Positions 19,542 to 31,433 of a stretch of 64,000 nt of DNA are shown piece after piece. The notes beneath the pieces are model-generated. The model saw only the letters and a list, made by a program, of their open reading frames with translations. It had not been told where the DNA came from and did no database searches. A program made the position numbers and the translations under genes. Source of the DNA: Dugong dugon (Eukaryota > Chordata > Mammalia > Sirenia > Dugongidae); assembly GCA_030035585.1 (NCBI GenBank), contig CM057464.1, forward strand, positions 75,252,919 to 75,316,918. The letters run 5' to 3'. Numbering within the stretch: the first letter of the stretch is position 1; the number at the start of each line of letters is the position of its first letter.

Positions 19542-21209
19542 AATGTGGAAACAGTAAAGCCTTTGAAAGAGTGTCATCCACCCCAAAATCACTGAGTGAG
19601 AACCTTTTTATCAACTTTTAAACAAAGGCCCTCTACAACCTTCACAGGTACTCTGTTTTGCTCCAAACAATCATTTGGGGAACCACCAAGAGACTGGGAG
19701 GGCTCAAAGGTAGTGCAGGAGGAATGAAATGCAAATTATTTTGAATACTATCTGGAAGGTTGTTTACATGAGAAACTCTCTGAAAATATATCATTAATCT
19801 TAGAAAGGTAAACAGTGATTTGTACTCTTATTTTTACCTGACAGGAAAGTAGGCTTTCAAAGCAATGTACTTAAAGTTTTACAGTACTTTGCAACGGTCA
19901 TAACCTTGATATGTAGCCACCATTACTTGCCCACCTGAATCTCAGGACATTATTAGGAAATTCTTTAATGTTATCACACGCCACCAATATTATCACTCAA
20001 AAGTCATCCTACATTTATTATAGGAACAAAAATCTACTGAAAACAATGGAGGTAAGTGCCATACCTCTAGAAATAACATCTTTTAATTGACACAGAGGCA
20101 TGCTGAAGAATATGCCAATTTTAAGATTACTAAACAGGTGTGTTTAACAGTTTAGACAAAAACAAATACCCAAATTTCTTTCATTAAAATTTTGTTTTCT
20201 TTCCATAAAGTTCACACATTTTGAAGAAATAATAAACAGCCTTTCTGAGTTTGCCAAATCTCAGAACAAGAAACAGCATGCCGTTGTGTGAACCCTGCCA
20301 TTAGCAAAGAAAGCAAACAGTGAGTAATCCCAGAGAGAATGAATAAAGTCATTGAAGAATCCGGTTTTTGAGCAAACTAAAACATAATTCAGAATGACAT
20401 AGTCATTTCAGGAGAAATGCAGATATGTTACAATGAGTTTGGATAAGTCACCTCTTTTATCGTGATAGTTAACATTTTAATGGAACAAAAACTAAAATGG
20501 TTTCCCTCCATAAAAGACTGCAGTCAATAAAGAAAACTGGTTAGAAAGGAAGCTTTAAAAATCACTATAAAAAAGTAAGAGCCTAAAAATCTTCAGATCT
20601 ATCCCTCTTCTAGCTCATCTAACAGTTTGGTCATTCTCACTATCTTCTAATCTGCCCTTTCTCTATGTATTTGGTGAAAGAGCATCCAGAAGAGGCATTC
20701 GTCTAGCTTCCTTTAGTCTCGCTGGAATAATATAACCTTTAATAACTTCAGCTACTTTCAATATACAGAAGATTTTTCTTTTCGTTCTGAAGGTTTCACT
20801 GTAACATCTCTTTCTGGCAGAACATTAACAGGAGGTTTCATTTCCATCTTAAGTTTGACTCACCAAACAGTGTTAGACTATACTGCAAGCATGCAGCAGG
20901 CCGCAACCAAGTTCCTGTATTATATTTTTGACAGCTGAGCACTAACTGCTCTAATTTCCCAATTCTATGGAAATTTTCCAAAATCACAATGTAATCCTCT
21001 GCCCCTAAAATTATACTAGTCTTTTTATAGAAAAAGGGCCATTCTAATCCTTACTTGTTTTATTATTCTTATACAATACCCATCTTCAAAGAGCATTCTA
21101 TCTAGACAAAACAGTTATCTATACATAAACATGTAATTGGGCACATATGTATATATATTATGTATATATATGTATATGTTTCGGAGTTCCATACATATAC
21201 CTATATGTA
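19542..21209. other. Intron stretch, nothing recognised
   Basis: AT-rich, without identifiable repeats or exons; a short TA/TG-rich run precedes the SINE at 21145-21210. Confidence 0.5.
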
Positions 21210-21428
21210 TATGGAGTCCCTGAGTAGCAAAACGGTTAAGTGCTGGGCTACTAACTGGAAGATTGGCAGTTTGAACCCATCCAGAGGTACCTCGGAAGAA
21301 ATGCCTAGAAAACTGCTTCTGAAAGGTCACAGCCATAAAGCCCTGTGGAGCACAGTTGTACTCTGAAATACATGAGGTTGTCATGAGTCACAATCGACTC
21401 CATGACAGCTGGTTTGCTTTGGTTTTTT
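21210..21428 (+). repeat. AfroSINE copy
   Basis: tggagtccctgagtagcaaa, then ggttaagtgctgggctacta, ggcagtttgaacccatccag, and the tail block acaatcgactccatgacagc followed by ggtttgctttggtttttt. Confidence 0.92.
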
Positions 21429-22194
21429 AATATGGATGTATGTATATGTAATATAAAGATGTCACCACCCAAACTAACGGATAGCCAAAGCTAGCTGAAC
21501 ATTAAAATTGCATAAGAAACTTCTATGATATACAGACAACCAAATAAAGTAAATTTCCAGTCCTTAGACACTTTACTAATAAATTAGCTCACATAAGAAT
21601 TAGATAGGATTCTGTAGGAAAATGTGACTTGACACTGAGTTATAAACGTCTGAAGATTAGCACAAGAGACAAAGGCTTCCTTTTATGTCATGCCGAACAC
21701 TGATTACACTCAGCTACAAGGAGCACGAAACAAAGTTAAAACACCTGGGAAAAAAGTAATGAGAATTTGCCATTGGAACGTTAGAGAGTGCGCCGACAAA
21801 TGTCAGCTAAGAGATGAGTACATTAATGCAGACACAAGATTACCAAATCCTGAACCAAAATGATGACAAGAGCTGAAGAGGCAGATTTAAGAAGTATCGA
21901 TACATAGTCAAAGCCCAAATCTGGATTTTTTTTTTCAAAGGATGACAAATTTAAGTGCTTGAAACTTGTAAATTTTGTTAGGATTTTGTCAGCACTCAAT
22001 AATTTACTGATTGTATGTGGACTGTTAGGTTTTAGCTGCCCAGCATCTGAACCTCCTTCCTATCTTTGAGAAATTTCCCTTTTATGAGTCTTAGGGGCCA
22101 GAGAGGGGACAGAGCCCACCTCCCATTACAGAAAAAAAACACATCAGGTTTTTCTTGCCTCTTTCCTTAGTTCAAGCAACCTCCACAGCCTGCC

Positions 22195-22470
22195 CCACCC
22201 ATATATACATGACACTACCTGGCCAACTCATGTTCTTCCTGTGAGACTTGGTTCCACCATCATCTCCTCCAGGAAACACTTTTTTCTGGTCCTAAAGGCT
22301 GGGTACTGGCTCTGTTTCTGTGTTTGCCAGAGTTTTTTAATCACTATGTATATGTCTGTCTCATATTACATTGTGGTTCCTGAACGCAGGGACTGTGTTT
22401 TATCCGTGTTTATGTCTCTGACATCTAGCACAATGTCTAGCACATGAACATCTAAAGAATGAATGAATAA
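22195..22470 (+). repeat. L2 LINE 3' end
   Basis: 'ccttcctatctttgagaaa' precedes; the L2 landmarks are 'tttctggtcctaaaggctgg', 'cctgaacgcagggactgtgt', 'acatctagcacaatgtctag' and 'aaagaatgaatgaataaa'. The 21430-22190 stretch before it has nothing I recognise. Confidence 0.75.
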
Positions 22471-22864
22471 AACAATGACTGAGCTGTGGGGACTGGAAGA
22501 TCCTAATAATTCAAACTCCTGGAGACATATTTCATCCTAGGTTTGTTCCTTTTCTTCCACTAATTTCCATAGACAAAGCCATACTCTATGGCTTCCAACA
22601 GGGTTTCAAATCCTAGTTTCAACTAAGTTATAGATTCTCCACAACCTAAAGCAAGCACACAACTTTTCGAGGTTTCCTAACGGCTTCACTCTGCTGAAAA
22701 CAATTTGGCATGGAGTGAAAACAACAAATGAGGGATAAATGATAAAGTTTCAAAAAGCATAAACAGCTTCTTCTACGTTCCCCTTGCTTTTCATGCACTC
22801 ACGCGCTCTCAACTTCAGCTTCTGATAAAGTTGCTATCTGGGATGCTTTACAAAATAATAAAAA

Positions 22865-23130
22865 TAACAAAACAACAACAGGATTGATGCCTACTATGTG
22901 GCAGGTAAGACATTTAGGGCTTTAAAGGTATTATCTCATTTCATCCTCTCAACAACACTAATGGTGGATTGTGTTATTATCCTCAACTTACAGATGAAAA
23001 AACAAACAAAAAACTGAAGCTTAAGGAGGTTACATAACCTGGCCAAGAGCACAAATCTGGTAAGTGTCAGAGTCAGGATTTGAACTCAGGTCCGTCAGAG
23101 CACAGAACCTGAGCTCTTTGCTATACTCTC
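22865..23130 (-). repeat. MIR SINE relic, nearly full length
   Basis: 'gcctactatgtggcaggtaa', 'gtattatctcatttcatcct', 'gaggttacataacctggcca' and 'gtcaggatttgaactcaggt' match the reverse MIR. Confidence 0.85.
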
Positions 23131-24430
23131 CCGGCATTGTAAACTAAGGACTAACTAAATAGCAACATCCAGTCAATATCAAGCTGAAACCAAGATAAAG
23201 AAAATATAGAAGAAGTGATGATTTTGCTACTGGGGGAAATGATAACGGTGATGGTAATACCATAAAGAAACACAAGAAAGTGTGTATGTGTGTATTTACA
23301 TACCCAGCAAAATAAATTATAGGAAATAAGAAAGATAAAATTCCAGATTGCTGCTAAAACATTACTCATCAATATATACAATACCAATATTTCACAAGCT
23401 TATGGCACATACACACTTGGAATGGTTTTAAGACCCTAATCCAGACTTACTGAATAAGGGAAAGGACTGGTCATCTGTATTTTAACAAGTACCCTCCCCC
23501 CAAATCAGGAGCTTCTTACAAGGCAAGTTTGTAAACTAAACCATCCTAGAATATCCCTGGTCTCTTAAATTTCTTTGGTATTTTTCCCACAAAATTATAG
23601 TTTCTAATTAGTAAAAAAAAAGAAAAAAACTATCAGTACTATCAGATAGTTATGTTACAAGACAAACACAAAGCACATACAGACACAAATATGCCTACTG
23701 CCTTATGCCCTCAGCAGGAGACAGTGAATCTTTCAACTCTTCAGTCTTTATTTTTATTGTTTATATCAAACTTAGTGTTTGGTCAGGGATTGACATTTAG
23801 TGTTGAACTAACTCTAGAATGGATTGTAAAATGAAGAAGTCTGAAAAAGACAGAATTTCATGACAGATTTTTTTTTAATTAAAGCAAAAAAAAAAAAAAA
23901 TCACTTAAACAAACTTTGTGATTTGAGATACCTGATCACCTAAAAGGAAACTGGGCGACGGTTTACTCTGATAATTTAAAAAAAGACAATCTGAGACAAA
24001 TCTTATTTGAAGGAAAAGACTATACTGCGGTGAAGAAAGAAAATCACTCTATCAGGTGTCCCATGATACACTATTCCTAACTCACTATCTATCTGTATGG
24101 CTTTGGACACATATTCTCAGTTCCTTCCATGAAAAACGAAAATCAGTGATGACAAAAGTTGAGAACTAGAATCAGCTAGAATTCCAGTTACCCCTAGAGA
24201 GCATCTGGAAATGTTTGGGAGAGTGCGGAGCAAGAGAAGCATACTGGGATGTTACTGGCATAAGGTTTGAAAAGCCCAACGGACTTGCCCAAAATCTCAA
24301 GAGCAGATTTATGTGAAAGTACTTTTGAAACTAGGAATAAGAGCAACGTATGCAACGTTATTAAGAAGTATCTATTGGCACATAAACAACGTAATGAGAA
24401 TATAATCAGAGAAGGCATAACTTGGTGCTT
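23131..24430. other. Intron stretch, nothing recognised
   Basis: AT-rich with short A-runs (for example 23886-23901); no supported feature. Confidence 0.5.
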
Positions 24431-24434
24431 TGGT

Positions 24435-25050
24435 ATAATAATTTGCTCAATATTTAAAAAGCATCTACCATGTGCCAGGCAATGTGTTAAACAGGCACTG
24501 AGAATATAACAGACCTCACACTACTAAAACTTACAAGTGAATGAGGAAGAAGACATCTAAATAAACATATCTGCAACTGCATTAAAGCAACAAAGGATAA
24601 GGATATGGAAGTCAGCTAAATAATCACATAGGCATGGATGAGAAAAATCAGAGAGAAGAAAGAATACTGAACATGCAGCTCTGAAAAACTCCAACATTCA
24701 CTGGTGCTGTAAAGGAGACTGAGCCTGCAAAGGAAACTGAGCAGGAACAGCGCATGAAATAGGAGAAAACATGGGGGAGTATTATACCACAGAAGCTAAG
24801 GGAAAACAACATTTCAAGAAAAAAAGGTCAACAGAGTCAACTACTGAGAAGTAAGTAAGATGAGGCCTGACAAAAGTCCACCGGATTTAGCCACATGAAA
24901 GTTCTCGTCACCCTAGAAAAAGTGTTTTGTGGAGAATAGAACCATAAGCCAGATTAGATTGGGTTGGAAAGTAAATGGGGGGGTGAAGAAATTAAGTTTG
25001 GCCTTGAAGGAGAAAAATGAAATAAGGAAGCAGCTGGGAAAAACATGGAG
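24435..25050 (-). repeat. Possible antisense L2/MIR relic
   Basis: 'aaaaagcatctaccatgtgc' then 'caggcaatgtgttaaacagg' resembles an L2/MIR end; later sequence (aaataaacatatctgcaact) resembles the antisense L2 3' region. Identity is low. Confidence 0.4.
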
Positions 25051-26494
25051 TTAAGGGTGAAATTTTTGTTGTTTTTTTATTAATCGAAAAGAGTTGAGCA
25101 TACATAAAAATCCACAAAGAAGGATCTGGTTGGGAGGAAAAAGCTGAATACACACAAGAAAGAAGTTTTCTGAGACAATGGCCAAGACGGAATCCAGAGC
25201 ACAGGAAGAAGGGGACAGGCCTTAGATAACGGGAGAAAGGACTCTTCTGTCAAACAGAGCAAAGATGGCTAGCATGGATAGAGATGAAGGTAGGCTTATA
25301 TCCTTGGTAGCAAAAAGAAAGATTTCCCACCTCTGGCTTCAAATTTCTCTGAGAACAGGGGTCAAGATGATCTGCTAAGGGCGAGGAAAAAGTAGTAGTA
25401 GAACTGAGTTTGAGAAGCAGTGAATAACACAGACAGAAAAAGACTGAGAGCCCACTTGAAGCTGGCGATCATGAAGTTAGAGTGGAACCAATCCACCCCA
25501 AAGTGTGACTTGCTCTGGTGTGCTTTACTGCTTGGGTACATGCACAGACAAGACAGATGGCAGGGTCTGAGCAAAATCGGGCATTGCCGGAAACTAGTAT
25601 ATACTGAGCAGCTTGCAAGGATTCCATGGAAGTAAAGAACAAAAACTAAACACTTCACTTAGAGGTCTAAGAACAACCTCTATATTTCAGAACATAACCC
25701 ATACACAAATGCATGAAGCCACATATGTCACTTAACATCTCCTCTTCAACAAATCACACAAGAGTATGTACTAAGTATGCCTCACTTATGCTGCGACAGC
25801 AGAGCATTACCATAACAGTAACAAATTCCTTAAAATGACTGTTCAAACTGTTTACGGATTAAATCATGTTCAGACTTAGCATATTCTTACTGTTCTTACT
25901 GGTGCAAAAAGCACCTCCTCCCCCTACCAAAAAAAAAAAAGACCTCTAATATGTGCTTCTCCTCCCCACCCCCCAGCAAATAAATATAGTAGAACATGTA
26001 GAAGACTCACCCACAGTTACGTAACTGAGTGTAGGCATTCCTTTATGCTCATATTTGGGCACATATTGTTGAAAGAAACAAAGCCAAGAACTCCCAGGTG
26101 GCAACAAGCAATGAAGATAATTTTTTCTTCTCAAAACTACATGCCTGAGTTTACTTCAAATATTCCTTTTTTTTTCTTTCTACAAAGTATCTCTCTACTA
26201 ACAAGGCTAACAGCAAAGAAAAAGAAATCATATAATTTATAGCAAGTCTTTTCAGTATTTCAAGATTGCAATCTAACAACCTCAAAATTTTTCAAAACAT
26301 ACTTAATGAATTATGTCTCTCACTTCACATAGAACATCAACCTCATTACAGCCTCACAGACTCTAATAAACAGAGAGTAGTACTGACTTTGATGGAGAAC
26401 TAACTCCTTCAGTATCTAAAGTTATTTTTTAGTGAACAGATGACAGTAAATTTTAAGTAAACCTTAGTGACTAAAAGATAAATAGCCAGTTAAC
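25051..26494. other. Intron stretch, nothing recognised
   Basis: No repeat or exon that I can name; short open frames on both strands lack splice or coding support. Confidence 0.5.
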
Positions 26495-26692
26495 TAGCTG
26501 CCATTAAGTCAACTCTGACTCATGGCAACCCCACGCATGTTAGAGTAAAACTGTGTTCCATAGGGTTTTCAAGGCCTGATTTTTTGGAAGTAGACCACCA
26601 GGCATTTCTTCCAAGGTGCCTCTGGGTGGACTCGAACTGCCAATCTGTCAGCACCCTAGTGCTTAACTGTTTGCACCCCCCAAGGGACTCCA
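26495..26692 (-). repeat. AfroSINE copy
   Basis: Reverse orientation: ctgccattaagtcaactctg, then ctgtgttccatagggttttc, cctctgggtggactcgaact and head end caccccccaagggactcc. Confidence 0.9.
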
Positions 26693-27049
26693 TGGGATAA
26701 ATACTCCTTCCAAAAAGAGGACTGGCAACTTATTTTCACTTCAATTAGAAAAATATTAAACTACTTCGTATCACAGAATAAGATGAAGACATAAATCTAA
26801 AAACAAGTCAAAATAAAGTGTTGAAGCAAAATAGACAGGCCTATCAAAGAATAATAGACGGAAAGAACACATGTTGGCTGCTCTTATAACACACAAGAAA
26901 TCTTAATGTAAGAGGAAGGTAAGAATATTGAAGGGAGATGTGACTATGTCAGGTTTCAAGGTAAGGAGACTCTAATCAAAGCCCATCACCTTCTCTTGAG
27001 CTTTAGTCACATGCTCTATTGTCAGTGGATCAACAGTATCATCATACAG

Positions 27050-27140
27050 AGAGGGAGGGAAATGAACATTTATTACATACTTTCTAAATCCCTTGCACTG
27101 TGATAGACACTCTTTCATATGTTATCTCAAGATAGCATCC
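27050..27140 (-). repeat. MIR fragment
   Basis: 'gaacatttattacatacttt' followed by 'ccttgcactgtgatagacac' and 'catatgttatctcaag' gives the start of a reverse MIR only. Confidence 0.5.
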
Positions 27141-27429
27141 ACTCTTGGTATTCTAAATTTTAAATGATCACATCACTCTGAAATTTGTCAACATATTTGG
27201 TCATTTTTCCCCTAAACTCTTAACACATGCTTGTTTAGACTAACAGCACACCAGAGGGAAACATGGACCTGCAGTTTCAACTCTGGCACATACTTAAAAA
27301 GCTGGGAGAAATACAGAATTACTTGAGTAAAATAGTAAAGTAAAAGAAAGAATAAAAGGAAAAAATGGAGTTTATACTTGCTAGAATGCAATTAACAAGT
27401 AAAGTTAGGAAATTTTTCTTTTTCTAAAG

Positions 27430-28270
27430 TATTCTGGAGGAGAAACAATGCAGAAAGGGTATAAACTAGTACAACCCTTTTGGCAGACAACTCATAAATA
27501 TGTCTTAAAATTTAAAACATAAATACTTTGATCTATCAATTTCACTTCTAGGACCCTATGCCAATGATACATTCACATGCGCGTGAAGACACATAGAAAA
27601 GCTGTTGTGCATGAAGACACATAAAAAAGCTATTTTTTCAATAGCAAAAAACAACATAAGGTCCATCAATAAGACACTATAAATAAATTGTTACTTCCAT
27701 ACAATAGAATACTATGCAGCCATTAAAAAGAATGAGGTAAAAAACATTAAATTGGCAAATGTGCTATGCATGTTTTTTGTAACAATACAAAGAAAAAAAA
27801 TTATAAAAAAAAATAAGGTAGATTTATCTGTGCTGATATGGAAAGATTTTCAAAGTAAATTAAGTGGGGAGAAAAAGAAAGATGTAGAATAACATATATA
27901 CTACTCTCCCATTTTTGTTTTAAGAAAAGATTATACACATGTTCAACATTAGGTGTTTATGCACACTGTTGTTGTTGTTAGGTGCTGTCAAGTTGGTTCT
28001 GACTGATAGCAACCCTATGTACAACAGAACAAAACACTGCCTGGTTCTGCGTCATTATACCTCAATAAAGCTGTCCCCTCCAAAAGGATAGGTATTTGCA
28101 TATGCATAGAAAATTTCTGAAGAATATGAAAGACATTTAACAGTGATTGCGCTTCTGTGGAAAGGGAATAGGAATCATGGGGAAGAAGATGACAAATTCA
28201 ATATATAGCCTATTGTTCTATTTGAATGCTTTATTGTGTAAATGTGTCACTTTTTCTTTTTAATCACAAA
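27430..28270 (+). mobile_element. Old L1 (L1M-type) 3' relic, interrupted
   Basis: 'caatttcacttctaggaccc', 'ataaattgttacttccatac' and 'aatagaatactatgcagcca' are the end of ORF2 of an ancient mammalian L1; 'gtgattgcgcttctgtggaa' follows in its 3' UTR. It is split at 27967-28075 by a younger insertion. Confidence 0.75.
27967..28075 (-). repeat. RTE/AfroSINE-tail fragment inserted in the L1M relic
   Basis: 'gttgttgttgttaggtgctg', 'caagttggttctgactgata' and 'gcaaccctatgtacaacaga' match the variant seen also at 55267-55407, which I associate with the RTE-type LINE whose 3' end is shared with AfroSINEs. The left end is clear, the right end is not. Confidence 0.55.
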
Positions 28271-30038
28271 TACAACAAAAAGTAGGACTGTGGCAAGGAC
28301 TGCTTACGGTAGAAACCACTAAGTGCTTCAAAGGCTTCATGATGAGGACAGCCAGATAAGCCAACTTCCTATTAGGTGTATGGGTCACTTTTTCAGTTTC
28401 CTGCCCCATAAAACGGAACTAGGGGAATTCCTTACTTCGTATCTATAAGGATTTACTTTATACTACAATGGGAGGCTTACTACTATGCAGAATTTCTGTA
28501 AATTAACCTGAGCAAGAGAGCAAGAAACAGAAAAAAGATAAGTATTTCTACTAAATATTTATATGTCAAGTTATATTCTCCAAACTGCATTTAAAGACAT
28601 ATATACTAGAGGCGTGGCCAAGATGGCAGAGTAGTCAGATGCTTCCTGTGGTCCCTCATACAACAAAGACCCAAAAAAACAAGTGACTTGATTCTAAATG
28701 ACAATCCAGGAGCCCTGAACATCAAAGGCAAAGTTGAGGAATCGGCCTGAGTAGCAGGGGGAGGGAGAGACAGTTCGGAAGCAGTGAAGAGCTGCCAGAC
28801 CTGACCTGGTGGGAGGCGGCACCCTTCTGGCCAGATCAGCTGGCATGCGCGGTGAGGCAAGCAGCAGTGCTTCCGAGTCGTTTTTCCACATTGGGAGACA
28901 CAGAGCAGCAGAGAGTCTACTCGGGCCTCCAGAACCAGTGAAAAGCAGCGTTCAGTTGGCAAAACGTAAGTACATGCATCTGACCTACTGCGCGGATCAA
29001 AAAACAACCCCTTTGGGAAAAACTTCTCTCCCAATTACCTGCCCCCTCCCCGCTCTGCATTGGGTCCCAGGCCAGCTTCAGTGATTGTTAAGTCCCCTGG
29101 CCCGGAAGTAGGGCCCATCAGGCTCTCCCAGCCTTGGAGAGGGAATAAATTAACAAACAGGAAAAAATAATCTGCCACCTCCCCTAAGCCAGGAAATCAG
29201 GGTAGACACAGCTCCTTTGCCTAGGCACATGCATAAGGGGTCCACGGACTTTGAATGCCTTTCCCTTTTTCCCTTTGCACAGACCTGTGTGGGCCCATTT
29301 CAACAGTGTAGGCCGTCATTATCACAATACAACAAGGTATATACCTGAAGCCTAACTTCAACTGTGTCAGCTATATGGTAAAGTGGCAGGTTCCTGACAC
29401 TTGACACTGCTCTGCCCATTAAGCAGAGTCCTTACCTACCCATATCGGGGGCCTGAGGACTGGCGGCTTCACACACACCAACTACCAACCAGTGAGAGAG
29501 GTCTAAGAATAAGGGGTACCTCCCAGTCCTTACAGCCAACAGCACTGGGTGCCCATAGTCCAGCTGCAAAACCCACCCACCTATGCACTCTAGGGAACAG
29601 GGACATGCTTTTCTCCCAGACACTCAGGGGCAGCCATCAGTCCCCTGCCTTCCTCAGTGCATGACCTCCTACTGCAGCCAGATACCTGTGCCTACACCCA
29701 ATCACCCATGCCTGCCTAGGACTATAGGTGAGAGCCTGTACCATACACTTGGTGACCGACTACCTGGACACCTGAGCTGAATCCATACAAGAGAAGGAAA
29801 CAGACTCCTACACTCACACACCTAGTAACAGATCTAACCAGCTGGTGACAGGACCTTAGAGCTTCTAAGACACCAATAATCAAAGTAGCTCAAACAAGCA
29901 GGCTATTTGGGGATATCAAAACAAAACAAAACAAGAAGCTAGGACACAGTAAGCAAACATAAAATAAATAAATACAATAACTTATTGATGGCTCAGAGAC
30001 AACAGTCAATATCAAATCACACAAAAAGGCAGACCACG

Positions 30039-31001
30039 ATGGCTTCAGCAAGCTCATGAAATGAAGAATCAATAAATTTTCCAGAGGAAGAGAACTTCTT
30101 GGAATTACCGGAGACAGAATATGAAAGATCAATATACAGAACTTTTCAAGAGATCAGGAAGGAGATCATGCAAAACACAGAACATGCCAAGGAACACACA
30201 GACAAAGCAATACAGGAACTTAAGAAGATTAGAGAAGGGCACAGTGACAAATTTAACAGGCTGCAAGAATCTGTACAGAGACAGCAAACAAAAATTCAGA
30301 CGATTAACAATAAAATTTCAGAATTAGACAACTCAGTAGAAAGTCATAGGAGCAGAATTGAGGCAATGGAAGTCAGAATTGGTGAGACTGAAGATAAAGC
30401 ACTTGACACCAACTTATTTGAGAAAAATCAGATAACAGGATTTAAAAAAATGAAGAAACCCCAAGAATTATGTGGGACTCTATAAAGAGGAAAAACCTAC
30501 AAGTGATTAGAGTACCAGAACAGGGGAGGGTAACAGAAAATACAGACAGACTTGCTGAAGATTTGTTGACAGAAAACTCCCCTGATAGTGTGAAAGATGA
30601 GAAGATATCTATCCAACAAGCTCATCGAACCCCACATGAGGTAGATTACGAAAGAAAGTCACCAAGACATATTATAATCAAACTCACCAAAACCAAAGAT
30701 AAAGAGAGAACTTTAAGAGAGGCTATGAACAAACAAAAAGTCATCCATGAAGAAGAGTCAACAAGACTAAGCTCAGACTACTCAGCAGAAACCATGCAGG
30801 CAAGAAGGCAATGGGATGACATATATAAAGCCTTGAAGGAAAAAAAACTGGCAGCCAAGAATATACCCAGCAAAACTGTCTCTCAAATATAATGGCAAAA
30901 TTAGGGCATTTCCAGATAAACAGAAGTTTAGGGGATTTGTAAAAACCAAACCAAAATTACAAGAAATCCTAAAGGGAGACCTCCGATTAGAAAATCAATA
31001 A
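30039..31001 (+). pseudogene. L1 ORF1 (RNA-binding chaperone) remnant
   Basis: The likely original ATG (ATGGCTTCAGCAAGCTCATGA) reads into a stop after six codons. Further on are a coiled-coil stretch (QELKKIREGHSDKFNRLQES and TINNKISELDNSVESHR), then in a second frame the RRM/CTD-like region with PRHIIIKLTKTKDKERTLRE and LSSDYSAETMQARRQWDDIY, then in a third frame the C-terminal end DKQKFRGFVKTKPKLQEILK up to TAA at 30999-31001. There are at least three breaks. In intact L1s this protein coats L1 RNA. Confidence 0.85.
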
Positions 31002-31433
31002 CATCAGATAACAACCCAAGACTAGAATACAGGACAGAGCAACCAGATATCAGCCCAGATAGGGAAGTCACAAAAATAAATCAAAGCTAAAACACTGAAA
31101 ATAGGGAAACAGAGATGTCAATATGTAAAAGATGACAACATTAAAATAAAAAAAGAGGGACTAAAAAATATAGATCTTTCATATGGACAGGAAGTCAAGG
31201 CGATATAAAGAAATAAAGAGAGGTTTAAACTTAGAAAAATAGGGGTAAATATTAAGGTAATCACAAAGGAAACTAAAAATCCTACACATCCAAATAAAAA
31301 ACAAGAAAAACATAAAGACTCAGCAAACACAAAATCAACAATAATGAAAACAAAATACATAAAGAAAAATGACTCACCACAAAAAATTAAGTGGAACAAA
31401 GAAACTATCAACAACACAAAAAAAGAAATAAAA

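Noticed and set aside
30099-30892. Host protein-coding gene with coiled coil
   Set aside because: The sequence is L1 ORF1, followed by ORF2 and the L1 3' UTR, with stops and shifts.
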